Origin: Datnioides undecimradiatus
Taxonomy: Eukaryota > Chordata > Actinopteri > Lobotiformes > Datnioididae
Direction of reading: 5' to 3'
Assembly (NCBI GenBank): GCA_008933995.1
Contig: WARS01004318.1
Location: 1,013,589 to 1,077,588, forward strand
DNA: 64,000 bases
Under the pieces are notes generated by a model. It saw nothing but the letters and a program-made list of their open reading frames with translations, did no database searches and had not been told where the DNA came from. Each line of letters starts with the position of its first letter. Position 1 is the stretch's first letter. The translations under genes were made by a program, and so were the position numbers. Below, piece by piece: positions 10,310 through 21,288 of this stretch.

Positions 10310-11100
10310 GGAGGAGCTCCTTTTATGAGCAATTCATTATTTTAAAGTCTTTGGTACGAACACAACAGGAAAATCCATCCACAAACACTGTGCTGGCATT
10401 TATTACTGCGACTTGAGGGCAGCGTCTTGTCTCTCTGGTGTCTGCGCGAGCTTTGGTGTCCCTCGGCAGCCGAACAGTTACAGTAATAGCCGCGTTCCCG
10501 CCCGTTGGGATTTGCTCTGACGATCCAGCTCAAGTGCATCCATTCCTAATGAGCGGCAGCCAGTGCCCGTCTTCTCCTGTGGGCTGTCAGCTGTCTGTCC
10601 CCCTGGTAGAAAGAAGGAGGGAGAGCACCCAGCAAACGCCCCCCCCCCCCCCAGAAGGGCAACTTGGTAGGACGGGGTCCCACGGCGAGCTGCTAATGAT
10701 CCATATGATGGCCCGGGCCAGCCATTGTTTGGGCTACATTACCCAGAGAGGGACAAACAATCGTTCGCAGTGTCACTTGATAATGGCCCAAAAAGCAAAT
10801 CTCACAGACCTTCATTCTTCACAAGGGTAATTAATTCGCCGCTGTGCTGGGATGCTTCGCCTCTCCCAGCTCCTCCCGCGCTGCCCCCACTATACTCTCC
10901 CAAAGATTTCCAATTGTTTTGCAGACAATGGTTTCAGAAGGCAGTAAAAGACCATTGATCTGAGGGCTATTTGCAAATACCCGTCTCCATACGGAGAAAT
11001 GCATCTTACTGTGTTGCGTTAAGCAATTCCACATTTTAATGGGTGGACTATTGATGGTTGATGCCAAAAGAGTATGGTATTGACGTGCTCAAACACATCC
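10310..11100. promoter_or_regulatory. Large CNE-like block rich in SOX and POU motifs
   Basis: A block of about 700 bases with few repeats apart from a C-run at 10639-10652. It has CCATTGTTT at 10722-10730, ACAAACAATCG near 10753, TAATTAATTC near 10828, ACAATGG at 10925-10931, ACCATTGATC at 10951 and a palindromic octamer ATTTGCAAAT at 10969-10978. SOX with POU sites is the classic pairing of neural and pluripotency enhancers. Function here is inference. Chance open frames cross it but show no protein features. Confidence 0.45.
10639..10652 (+). repeat. Poly-C run
   Basis: Run of about 14 C. Confidence 0.9.
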
Positions 11101-11194
11101 ACAATGAGGTCTGGAGGGGATAGCACCAGCTCAGCACAATAAATAAAGAAACGGGCGTCAAAGCGAGGAGGAGGCGTCGGGCAGCGTCACAGAG

Positions 11195-11470
11195 GCCTCA
11201 TAAAAAAGTTACTATAATGCGCGTCATGATTGACTTTTATGATCAATGCTGCCGCGCATCCAAAAGTCCGCAGCGCCGCAGCTCCGAGTAAGGAAGCCGG
11301 ATCCATACCTCTCAGGCCGGGATACGTGGTAATTACAATTGGCGATTAGCTACACGTGCATTATTGGATGTAATTAGCTGTTGATTAAAACTGGAACATA
11401 ACTCGCAGCAGGGCCGACGAGAGTGATAACAGCACAGGCTCATATCTCAATTCATCATGTGAAAAAAATG
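11195..11470. promoter_or_regulatory. CNE-like block
   Basis: Contains GTAATTACAATTGGCGATTAG and GGATGTAATTAGCTGTTGATT, giving four TAATTA-type cores within about 65 bases. This is a dense homeodomain cluster. No exon structure. Confidence 0.4.
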
Positions 11471-11489
11471 CAGTGTACGTAACAGAAAA

Positions 11490-11490
<1 letters not shown>

Positions 11491-11532
<42 letters not shown>
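11491..11532. repeat. (CA)n microsatellite
   Basis: Twenty-one AC units, followed by GGGCGCGCGCC. Confidence 0.97.
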
Positions 11533-11534
<2 letters not shown>

Positions 11535-11987
11535 GCGCGCGCCTTGTTTCTGTATTACCAATAAATCCCACGCACCCAGAGAAATGAATGATCTTTCGAC
11601 GAAACACAGACAGCACGAGACAAGACGAATGTCTGTGCTTACATCAAATGTTCCCAGATACGAAACAATCCAACCACACCAATAAAGCAATCAATGCTAA
11701 CCTAATCTCTGCAGCCTCAGCGGCACTTGCTTGCCATTTCTTAGCCCCAAAATGAAGAGGAAAGGAGAGCCTGAGAGGCATAAATAAATAAACCTCAAAC
11801 CACTCATGTTCTATTGCTGCCACTAAGGACGGAGGGGATGGGGGAGTCGGCGGCGGAGGGGTTTGCACAAACAGCCGTCCGTCGCACATCTACAGTGCAT
11901 AAAGCTCATTCTGGATCGGAGCGCGGCTTTATTCAAGCGCAGAGGTGAATTACAAACACAGTCACTTTCAAATTTGGTTAAAGGAGT

Positions 11988-12019
<32 letters not shown>

Positions 12020-12020
12020 T
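11988..12020 (+). repeat. (GA)n and adjoining (GGA)n purine tract
   Basis: GA array with one AA interruption, running into GGAGGAGGAGG up to about 12045. It seeds the 277-residue plus-strand chance frame at 11863-12696. Confidence 0.93.
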
Positions 12021-12437
12021 GGAGGAGGAGGAGGAGGAAGAGACGAGGGAAGGGAGGCTGAGGATGAGTCATCCCTGCCGGTCCGGGTGCCTCCGCTCCT
12101 CCTCGTGCAAGGGGCCGGCAGGGTGGGGTGAGGGCTCAGCTAAGGGGGAGCAGGGGGAGGCTGGCCTAGTCAAAGGTGCTTTGGATTGGGGGGGTGGGAG
12201 CGGGGGGATAAGCTGGGGCACTGTGTCTCAAATGGGGACACTCGAGTGGGTAAAGCCTGCCTTAAAGAGAGCTGCGCCTTCTTCCCCCACTGTGACTCTT
12301 CATACCTCCACCCAAGCAGAACTAAGGGCGCCGCTCGCCGAGATACAAAAGGGACAAAATCACTCTTTCACACTTCCACACTCCCGTCTCTGCATAGCCC
12401 GTGTGTGTACGCACTGTACGGCACAGACAGAGGCTCA

Positions 12438-12489
12438 CAAACACACACCACACACACCACACACACACCACACACACCACACACACACT
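12438..12489. repeat. Compound CA/CCA repeat
   Basis: CA array interrupted regularly by CC, giving imperfect units of about 9 to 13 bases such as CACACACC. This is a small higher-order microsatellite rather than a simple dinucleotide. Confidence 0.92.
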
Positions 12490-12559
12490 CCCAGGCACAA
12501 GACTGCTCCCTTCTGGCCGTGCCGTGCGGCTACATCGCCTCCCCGGGCCCCGGCGTCAC

Positions 12560-12700
12560 AGGGGGAGCGCGGCGTGGATGGATATTGTCCAGATGCAGTT
12601 ATAATTTCACTAATGCTCACTCAAATGTCAATGGGGTCCGGTGACAAAGGATTCTTAATCCCTCATATGAATTTACCGCCCAAAGGCGGAAGATGAAGGA
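12560..12700. promoter_or_regulatory. CNE-like block
   Basis: Contains GTTATAATTTCACTAATG, GACAAAGGATTCTTAATCCC (TCF/LEF-like and OTX-like cores) and CATATGAATTTACCG. Short, unique and flanked by CA and TG arrays. Confidence 0.35.
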
Positions 12701-12702
12701 GC

Positions 12703-12703
<1 letters not shown>

Positions 12704-12736
<33 letters not shown>
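12704..12736. repeat. (TG)n microsatellite
   Basis: About 16 TG units. Confidence 0.96.
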
Positions 12737-12738
<2 letters not shown>

Positions 12739-13197
12739 AGCTGCATGAGGGGGCATACATTACACACGCCTTGTCTCAGGCCTTAATGGGAGTGTTCAGT
12801 GAATTCAGCTGATATTTAAATCAGCCGGCAGAACGAGGGGAGGCAACGGTGAGAATGATGAGCATGTCGAACTATTGAACTTTCCTTTATTCACCTGTCC
12901 CCGGCCCGGGAGCCGCCGCCGCCGCCCGCGAGTAAACGTGGATTTGTTGGCGCCGTCGAGCCAAAAGCTGCGGCGCACAAACACCCACACCCACCCCATC
13001 AGCCTAAATCACTTAAGTGGGGCAGAAACGGAGAAGAGCTTCCCCCTCGTCCCCTAAGTGAGATGCTGTAGTTTCACTCTATTTGCCCAAATTATGCTCC
13101 GCTGTCGGTGGGGCTGCCTCGTCCTCAGGAAGTGATGAATCAAAAGTGAAGGGCTAAAACTGCTGCAATTTCACTTTTTTCCTCCTCTCCCCCTCGT

Positions 13198-13228
13198 CTC
13201 TCTCTCTCGATCTCTCTCTCTCTCTCGC
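13198..13228. repeat. (TC)n microsatellite
   Basis: Pyrimidine TC array interrupted by GA and GC dinucleotides. Confidence 0.85.
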
Positions 13229-13559
13229 TGCCGTTAAAACCTGTGAAAAGTCGAAACCTTGCGCTGTATTTCAGAAACTGCACGACAGTCTGCAGGTTTG
13301 CCTCGCCCTCAGAAACCCATTAGAAAACAGCTTGCAGAGCTGTGCTGCCGCCTGCACAGATGTAATATACATCGGGGCCGAGCAGCACTGCAGCGTTATT
13401 GTTTTATCTGTTTCTGCTGCCTTTTTCTTTTTTTTTTACAAACATAACTCTGTCTCACAGCTGATCATCAGCCTAATGGGGCCCATTCTCCACTTCTTAC
13501 ATGGCGTCTCACTGCTGCGGCCGGCGGCGGGCGCTTAAAGCTGAGCACATTTGACAAGA

Positions 13560-14070
13560 CGAGTCCTGCAACGTGATTAGCGACGTCGGATCAAACTCTT
13601 TTTGCATTTTGTACAATTGTGCCAATACAAAGCAACAACACTCAATATCTAAATGAATACCACAGCATTAAAAAATCCCTTACCACCTCCCTAAGCATTC
13701 GCAGTAATGCTAAATAGTTGTGAATTCTGCACATTTGGAGACTCTTATTGTGAAATGCAGACTTCCGCCGTGGCTCCCAATGCAATATTGCTGCTATAAG
13801 GCTGACGTAGCTTAACAACTGGATTCTGCAGCAACAGGAATTAATATTAGTTAACGTTGTGGCCTCAGATGAGTATCTGATTGCACGTACAGTCTGACCC
13901 ATATACATTGGTTGCATCGACAAATCGCTGCACAATCCACAGAAAAATTCAGCATATCGGCCGCCATGCTGGCAATTAATGACTTTTAATCTTAAGTCAA
14001 GCTGTTAAATGTATAATTAATCCAGAGTGAATCATTTTAAGTGCGTGGTTTCAAAAAATAACGATAGATA
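13560..14070. promoter_or_regulatory. Strong CNE-like block
   Basis: About 500 bases of unique, low-CpG sequence with GTACAATTGTGCC, CAATACAAAG, TGCAATATTGC, AATTAATATTAG and GCAATTAATGAC. Homeodomain and SOX-like cores are frequent. The 97-residue minus-strand frame across it shows no protein features. Long motif-rich DNA without repeats is typical of conserved non-coding DNA. Confidence 0.45.
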
Positions 14071-14419
14071 TTCATGTTACTGACACGTGGTCACAGGATT
14101 TCTGGGTAATGGCGTTCAGATGTTTCAGAAACTTTCCTTCTTGCTGCCGTTCGGAGGCGAAAGCGCTAAGTTTCCATCTGATTTCAAACAGGAGGGGATC
14201 AACAACCTCGCACTTCTCGCTTTCGTAGAAACTGCGCCCGGATCAAAGGACGACCGCGGCCGACGTTCGGCCGTTTTGCTTTTTCTTTCACTGCTCCGGA
14301 ACATGAATTGCCTTCACGCTCAGTCTTGTCAGAAACGCTGCACACACACGGGGACCATTGTTTCCCTGTAGCAGTGGCCCTCATCAGAAGGGACAGCTCC
14401 TGCAGTTTCGGCACCAATA

Positions 14420-14545
14420 ATTACTTGACTTCATGTCATAATCAAATCCCTTTAATAATGGGAACAATTCAGCGATTGCCTGCCGTAATCAAATTAGCCC
14501 GAGTCTTTTTGGATTTTCAATTATCTCCAGTCGGCGGAGCACTTT
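14420..14545. promoter_or_regulatory. CNE-like block
   Basis: Contains GACTTCATGTCATAATCAAA, CCTTTAATAATGGGAACAAT and GTAATCAAATTAGCC: three homeodomain cores and a SOX-like core in 100 bases. Confidence 0.38.
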
Positions 14546-14589
14546 ATCCGGGGCTCTGGCTCCGGCTCTGACTGGGAGCTCTGCGCTGC

Positions 14590-15720
14590 ACCGGGGCTGA
14601 CAGCAGCAGCCTCACAATTACAATGAGGCCGGGCTAATGTGATGACAAGATCGCCTGCCTGCCTTACTTAGCCTTTCATTTGTGCTGGGTCTCCTCGGCG
14701 TCCCCGCTCTTATCATCGTGTCCGTGTACCTGCTCTGCGCCGCTCAGCCCCAAAACACACCGCCGCCTCTGTTTACTGACTCGCTGCGTGGAGGGCAAGC
14801 GGCATTAAAGCTGCGACTCCAACATTTACTCCTTCACAGTTTGCAAAGAAAAGCACTGCAGCATCTTCTTATTCATACAGCTCCACAAAAGCACACTTGG
14901 GGGGCTGCTCGGTACAACCGCAGCCTTCCACTGCTCGCCACTAGCTTTGAAGCAAAGTCAAGTCTTTGACACTGGCAGCCACCACTGGGGGCACGCACTA
15001 CTGTACCAGTGAGGGAACTGGAAACTTAGCATGCACAGCTAGCAGCAATATGGCAGCTGGGTTCAGCTTAGGAGGGGGGGAGAAGGAGGATGAAATGAAA
15101 TCTGTTTGGGTTGAAAAATGTACTTTTGCCTCAAGAGGAGCTTCACCTAAACCAGCATGCATTCGTACAGTAGATGTATTAGTGTCATTATGGCTGCTGC
15201 ACCCAGGATTAAGTCTCACGATCTGCCACAGTGAGGCCACAAATTGGTTTTCCTTCTGTTTTCTGTGCGTTGAAGTAATCTAATGAAATGAGATTTAGGA
15301 ACCTAATTTTATTTGTGCGGTTTGGTTCTGTTTCAGCATCAAACCGGTGTTTGTAAGGATGTATTCTTTTCATTTAATCGGCTATTCGGGGGCAGCGATT
15401 ACAAAAATAAAAGTAGTGCGAGGCGTTTTGAAGCCTCGGCTGGTGCAGCAGGTAAATCAGAACCTGCTGGTGTGCAGCAATAATCAGTAATATGAGTCAT
15501 TTTAATGAGATGAGTTTGAAACATGCATGCTTTTCCTATAGGTTCGTGCTAATGGACTCGTTTGCAAGCAGACCTGAACACATTTATATGTTAATAAATT
15601 AAAATGAATAATGAATGAATTAAACATGTTGCATGTTCATCAGTTCCCCTGCTGTAATCTGGTTTTGATGTAGAGAAGACTGACTGACACACTCTGAGTT
15701 CTGAGAGATGAACCTGTGCG
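14590..15720. other. Non-coding DNA, no gene seen
   Basis: Mixed sequence with several small open frames (14682-15283) that carry no recognised domain. The phrase CCACCACTGGGGGCACG at 14981-14997 is a weak CTCF-like match. An AT-rich stretch follows from 15480. Confidence 0.5.
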
Positions 15721-15732
15721 TACGATGTCATG

Positions 15733-15745
15733 TGACCTCTGACCT
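15733..15745 (-). promoter_or_regulatory. Perfect DR1 nuclear-receptor half-site pair
   Basis: The minus strand reads AGGTCAGAGGTCA: two perfect AGGTCA half-sites in direct repeat with one base between. DR1 elements are bound by RXR heterodimers, HNF4 and NR2F receptors. Occupancy is not known. A near copy with one mismatch lies at 34230-34242. Confidence 0.4.
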
Positions 15746-15779
15746 CAGAGCTGATTTGTCATTAACTGTTGGACTAAAG

Positions 15780-16555
15780 GGGTAAATTCAACAGGCTGCG
15801 TGTCGGTGCTGCAGCCCCCAGGGAAGCTGCAAACTCTGCTGCATTAAACTGAACTTCAGTCAAACGTCCTGCGCCACAACTCGTGAAAACTCACTAAGCT
15901 TCTACCCTGACTGACCAACGAAAGAGAAGTCTGTGCGACGCACACGTTCATCAAAGTTTCATTTTTTGCAGAAAAACAACTCAAGGTTTTACTTTTGGAA
16001 AATGTTAGAAAGAGATTATTCCGCTAAATTTGCAGCTGTGATTTCACACTAAGGCGCAGGACATTAGAGTGCTCTGTATGTTTAAAAGGAAATAAAACAA
16101 TTGTCTTTATTATCTGACTTTTAATTTGGATTTTATCGTGTTAATTGACTTTTAATCACCTTAATCACCTTCTTACATTGTTTTCACTTCCCGTTGTTTT
16201 TCTAATTTTATTCTATTGACTTTTATTCAGTTTACTTATTTTATTAATTTCTTGTTTTATTATTTTAATTTTTAGTCTTGCAAAAACTTATTTATTGGTG
16301 TTTCTATTTGTTTTCTTTTTATCTTTAGTTTTTACAATTCTTTACCAAAGGTGGATCATTTTTCCTTAAGTTGGGGTGCATGTTTGCATAAGAGGTGCTG
16401 CATAAATACATATTTTAATTGTTTATCACCTAAAAATCTCATTTTAAAGTCTCACTCTCATTTACTCAACATCTCATCTTTGTTACCATCTATAAGGACT
16501 GACACCCAGAGAAACCTGCAGGCTGCACGTGTTTAAACTCTGGCAACGACAGACT
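15780..16555. other. AT-rich DNA, no gene seen
   Basis: Becomes strongly AT-rich from 16070 to 16350 with repeated ATTTTAATTT and TTTATT phrases. No structure beyond composition. Confidence 0.6.
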
Positions 16556-16560
16556 CAAGC

Positions 16561-17001
16561 TTCTATCTGTTAGCCTCTGTCTGTTAGCTTCTATCCGTTA
16601 GCCCCTGCCTGTTAGCTTCTATGTGTTAGCCTCTGTCTGTTAGCCCGTGACTGTTAGCGCTTATCTGTTACCCTCCGTCTGTTAGCTTCTATCTGTAAGT
16701 GTCTTAGCCTATGTCTGTTAGCTGCTGTCTGTTAGCATGTGTCTGTTAGCTGCTGTCTGTTAGCCTCTGTCTGTTATCTTCTTTCTGTTCTGCCTATGTA
16801 TGTTAGCTTCTGTATGTTAGTTTCTTTCTGTTAGCCTGTCTGTTAGCTTGTGTCTGTTAGCTTCCTTCTGTTAGCTGCTGTCTGCTAGCCTCTGTCTGTT
16901 AGCTGCTGTCTGTTAGCTGCTGTCTGTTAGCCTCTGTCTGTTAGCTTCCTTCTGTTAGCTGCTGTCTGTTAGCCTCTGTCTGTTAGCTGCTGTCTGTTAG
17001 C
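16561..17001 (+). repeat. 14-base minisatellite (TGTTAGCYKCTGTC)n
   Basis: About 31 imperfect copies of a 14-base unit whose constant part is CTGTTAGC and whose variable part alternates among CTCTGT, TGCTGT, TTCTAT and TTCCTT. Toward the 3' end the array is more uniform and shows an 84-base (six-unit) higher-order period: the segment at 16861 recurs almost unchanged at 16945. The left end is the most degraded, which suggests recent expansion on the right. Confidence 0.95.
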
Positions 17002-17009
17002 CTACACAC

Positions 17010-17660
17010 AGATATATTTGTCAGTGGGACAAATTCAATGTTGGTTTCGGTCTTTTCACGGGATTTTTGACAGTAAAAAGTGTAAAAACTGATCCGAGTC
17101 GTCCTTTAAACTGCAGCGTCTTGTCGCCGTTTTCAAGGCGCCTGAACAGAGTCTTTCTAATGTAAAGTGCCTTGCCTAAAGGCATGTCAAAAGCAGCGTC
17201 ACTCACTCTCCTCCGGCACCTGCCTGCGCGCGCGTTCAAAGCAGCCGCTTCCAGTCGCAAGCCCTCGAAAAAGAACAACGCACAATCAGACATTTCCATA
17301 ATTTAAACATTACATTTTAATCATGTTGTCTCGTGGAAGGACAAACGGATAAGTGCAGTCATCTCACTATTTACTGTAAACGTTCCTCCTCTCTTTCTGC
17401 TCATTGACAGTTTCACTGAAGTGATTATTCGCCCCGTCGAGGCTTTTCCCCCCTCCTCCTCTTGAATATTCTCCATTTGAATATTATTCCATAATCAACA
17501 CAACATGTTGCTGCTTGTCTGTGTTTACATCGCTGATTTGCATTCAAATCATATTTCCTCTTTCTCTCCCAGCATGCTCAAGTGCAGATGCTCCAGAGGT
17601 AACTGGGAAAAGGTTGTGTGTGCCAAATATACTGTAGGAATAAATAAACGCGTTATCAGG
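17010..17660. other. Non-coding DNA, no gene seen
   Basis: No recognisable gene. Small open frames on both strands (17021-17299 and 17505-17756) have no domain. ATTTGAATATTATTCC around 17475 is AT-rich. Confidence 0.5.
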
Positions 17661-17689
17661 CCGCGGAAGGGAGGAAAACCTATGTACGG

Positions 17690-17900
17690 GGGAGGAGCGG
17701 GACCGCAAAAAGGAGGGAAAAAGACTCCATTGTCCTCTTTCGAACGAGCAGTGTGAGAAATGATAATTAACCGGTAATTAATTTGGTGGTCTTTATCTCA
17801 GAGCAATGTGTGCTCTGCGAAAGATTAGGAGAGCTTTTTAATAAGCGGCGTAGAGTTTGATTCTGCCTATTTCCGCCCGCAACAAATAAGCCTGTGTTTG
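17690..17900. promoter_or_regulatory. CNE-like block with paired TAATTA cores
   Basis: Contains GATAATTAACCGGTAATTAA centred near 17772, an inverted pair of TTAA/TAATTA cores around CCGG. It is followed by TTTTTAATAAGCGGCG and GTTTGATTCTGCC. This is a compact homeodomain cluster. Confidence 0.4.
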
Positions 17901-17974
17901 TTTATTCCAGACAGGCAGCTGGCAGAGAGCTGCTGATACATTCACAGGAAGGCTTTCCCAGTTTGTTGTCAGCC

Positions 17975-18019
17975 TGCTGCTGCTGCTGCAGGAGGAGGAG
18001 GTGGAGGAGGAGGTGGAGG
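17975..18019 (+). repeat. (CTG)n/(GGA)n compound repeat
   Basis: Five CTG units followed by GGA/GGT-type units. The serine-rich minus-strand frame here is an artefact. Confidence 0.9.
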
Positions 18020-18199
18020 CCTGGAAGCCTGCACGTGACATCAGGACACAAGTGATAATTACAGATGAATGAGTTTCCCCCTGCTCTCCTGCAGCACTGT
18101 ATTTACAGTATGCATCCAGGGCAGGCAGCTCTTTTGGCTTTAGGGACCAAAAGAAATGTGATTTATATGCGCTGCAAACAAATAATGTCAACAATCAAC

Positions 18200-18690
18200 A
18201 GAGAAACAAATAATATTTTGCAGCTAAAATGACAAAATTTCACTGAAGTTGCTAACGTTTGCTGTTTTTTCATGAGTGAATCAAAGCAAACTGAATGTCT
18301 TTGGGTTTCAGGCTGCTGATCAGACAGCAGGTGCAATTTACAGACACCACCTGCAAAGCTGTGGCAGACTGTGACTGCTGTTCTTCACCATTTTTTTTTA
18401 CATTTTTATTGAAAAAATGATGGTTAAAATATAAAATAATGAAAATATTCTTCTATTGTGACTTGTGCACTTAAAGGAAATGAGTTTTTTTATGCATTTA
18501 TGGAAAAAATAAAGGTGAATTTTTATGATTTATGCTTGTTTTTGTGCATAAGACTGAGGAATTGAGCATATATTTGTATATGTTTGTGTCAGTACAGTGT
18601 TGTTTTTGAATTAAATAATTCAAAATCCGCCAAAAATATAGTTTTGCTACAACCCGACTCTGTATGTAAACAGCTCTGGGTAATTTCCTG
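18200..18690. other. AT-rich DNA, no gene seen
   Basis: AT-rich and poly-T/A-rich sequence without recognisable elements. Confidence 0.55.
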
Positions 18691-18933
18691 CAGCTCTTAC
18701 TGTATGAGGGAGGGAGATAAATGAGGGAGGATATGAGATAATCTCATTAAGAGCATTATTTCCTTTGCAATATGAAGTCACACAAAGAGTTTATTATGTT
18801 CAGTAAATTTAAAAAAAAAGCACACACGCAGAAAATCAAGCGCAGGAACACAATGGATGGATAAATACCTCATTCCTTCACACACAACACGAGTTCACGG
18901 GGTTTGTTTTACAGTAAAGCAAAGCCAGAGCAC

Positions 18934-18952
18934 TGCTGCCATCTACTGGCCA
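18934..18952 (-). promoter_or_regulatory. Near-perfect CTCF core motif
   Basis: The minus strand reads GGCCAGTAGATGGCAGC, which fits every constrained position of the vertebrate CTCF core CCASYAGRKGGCRS. CTCF sites act as insulators and loop anchors. Binding is not shown. A second good match in the same orientation lies at 19762-19777. Confidence 0.5.
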
Positions 18953-19243
18953 ACAGAGACAAGAGAGCAGCAGAGGGATGAGAGGCCGGCCAGTCAGAGC
19001 AACACACACGCACACACACACACGCAACTGCAAATATATATGGTCCACAGACTGAACTCTGCATCGACACACCTGCACAGGTCACAGCCGGGGAGGTTTA
19101 ACAACCTGAATGTGAGGTAGGTGCTTCACAAGTTCCTGCAACGTGTTGGTGCATGAAGACAAAATACTTCATCCACCTCTCGAAGGTCAAAACCCCTCAG
19201 AGTGCAAACGTCAGGCTGCGAGAGGCTGCTGCAGACCAAAACG

Positions 19244-19245
<2 letters not shown>

Positions 19246-19283
<38 letters not shown>

Positions 19284-19291
19284 CACACACA
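19246..19291. repeat. (CA)n microsatellite
   Basis: CA array with one CG interruption. Three overlapping plus-strand frames and one minus-strand frame pass through it and are spurious. Confidence 0.97.
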
Positions 19292-19761
19292 GGGAGGAGA
19301 AAGGTGTTTGTGTCAGCGTCGCCCTGCAGTCCCGTCTGCGTCCACCAGATGTCCCTGTGCAGACAGAAATGCCACAGGCGCGCGCCACTCCTCTGTCCTC
19401 AGCCGACCCCTTCCAAAACTGCAGCAACCACCCGGCGAGCCCCCCCTCCAAAGCCCCCGCCAACCCATCCCACCCCCCCGCCTGCCTCTCATCGCCAGCC
19501 CAATGCATCCCCAGTGAAGGAAAGTCATCCTGTCACCTCCCTGAACCCTGCAGAGGAAACAGATTTAGCCGGTTAAACAGGAGTTAAGTCCTCCTGAGAG
19601 GCGGGAAACCATCTCCTAGTTTATATTTAGCGCCCGCGCGCTCATCGGAGGCGGGCTCCGCGAGGAATCATGTCCGAAATGTCACACAAACCCACACGAC
19701 TTCCTACTGTACGTCCTTCACCGGATGACCTAAATCAATTGTCAGCAGACGCGACGGGGTG

Positions 19762-19777
19762 AGTGCCCCCTGCTGGA
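19762..19777 (-). promoter_or_regulatory. CTCF-like core motif
   Basis: The minus strand reads CTCCAGCAGGGGGCACT, matching the CTCF consensus. It has the same orientation as the site at 18934, about 830 bases away. Confidence 0.45.
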
Positions 19778-20116
19778 GCCTGACCTTAACACTCTGCTCT
19801 CCTGTTTGGAACTGAAATGATCATAATAATAAAAAGATTAAATTAGAGCTCGCACACACAGCCGGCCTGCGAAGAATGAACAGGAGATGAAGAGCGTTCG
19901 AAACAATGGAAGCCCCTGTGGCCGCGGTGCAGCTGTTCGCATGGCTCCCAGCATGCACCTCACTCCTGGGCAGTCCGGGCCTTTATACAGTAGCACAGAG
20001 AGGCCGCACCTGCTGTCCCCGCGGCGGCCCCGGGCCCTCCGACCGCCACGCCACACAGCCAATAAAAGAAATATGAGCGGGATGTAGCAGGAGGGCAAAC
20101 ACACACATCCACATGT

Positions 20117-20117
<1 letters not shown>

Positions 20118-20149
<32 letters not shown>
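20118..20149. repeat. (CA)n microsatellite
   Basis: Sixteen CA units. Confidence 0.97.
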
Positions 20150-20150
<1 letters not shown>

Positions 20151-20279
20151 CAATCCAGCTCTGTCTCATGAAGAACGAGGATATACGAGCACACAAAATC
20201 CAGCTCTATTTGTCTCCACCCCTCCTCCTCCTCCCTCCATCTCCATGCTTTCCCTCTGCACTCTCTCTTCATCTCCCCA

Positions 20280-21240
20280 CGGCAGAACTGACTAAAAGTA
20301 ATTATACATGTTTAATAACTTCAAGGACTATAAAAACCGCTGTCGGGGGGCGAGGAGGTCCAGTTTAACGACGGTGATAAAAATGAGGGTAAGGAAGAGG
20401 GGACAGAGGAGGCGTGGGGGAGGTGGGGGAGGGGCGGCGGCGTAGGAGAATGAGCCTGTGAGAGGAATCGAGGCCTCTGAAGATATCCGGGGAATTACGC
20501 CGCATGAAAAGTAGTTCAGGCCCATTTTAACGGCGAGCGCAGACTCTATCGGCATTAGACGAGCTGAGTGGCTCACAGTCAGAGGCCGATGTCTGACGCG
20601 TCTACCCACAATCCTCCTCTTCTCCGTCTACCAGCAAAGCCTGGAATATGCCATGCCCGTATTCCTCGGGAGTATCGTCTTTAAAAGTCAAACAGACAAC
20701 GGCGGCGAGGGAAAACCTGTTTCAAAGGCGCAGAAGCGAAGCAAATCTCTCGCAGCTCGCATCCTGACGGGAGTCAGACGCTCGTGGGCCGGGCTTGTAT
20801 TAGTTTGAATTCTGGGAGTGTGGGATTGACGAGACAAAGCTACGCCGTCTGCTGTGTGAGAACACAGGGCGGCGAAGGAGAGATCTGGCTTTTTCGCTAT
20901 AGACACTGAGTGATCCCGGGGTTAGCTCTGAGTTTCTCCGCCTGCTCTGACTGACTGTTCTGCCTATTTGGTGTGCAGCACAGCATGAAAATCCCCAGAA
21001 TAACCCCCGGTTCACTCATTCCCACAGCAGCCTGAACGCGGAGAAGGCTCGGGTGAAGGAAACACGTCTTGGAACACGCCGCTCATCTACTTCGGCTGAC
21101 CTTGGCTGAGTTACATGTTTTGTTTTCGTTTTGTTTTCACTGTAACCTCCTGATCATTGAATTATTGGAGAAAGTGTAGATTTCTCTGGGCCCGCTCCGA
21201 CTGTACGCTGGAATTCCTTTTCAGTTCACTGTGAGAAGGA
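20280..21240. other. Mixed non-coding DNA
   Basis: GC-rich with a GGGGA/GGC patch at 20390-20445. Open frames on both strands lack protein features. AAAGTAATTATACATG near 20295 is the only notable homeodomain core. Confidence 0.45.
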
Positions 21241-21288
21241 ACAGAAGGTCTGCTGGGTTCACGCTGCCTCTGCTCTTCCTTGCCCCAG

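Noticed and set aside
11863-12696. 277-codon plus-strand open frame, the longest in the window
   Set aside because: It runs through GA, GGA and CA repeats and G-rich sequence; the translation is repeat-derived (RERERERE, EEEEEE, HTHHTH) and no domain is seen.
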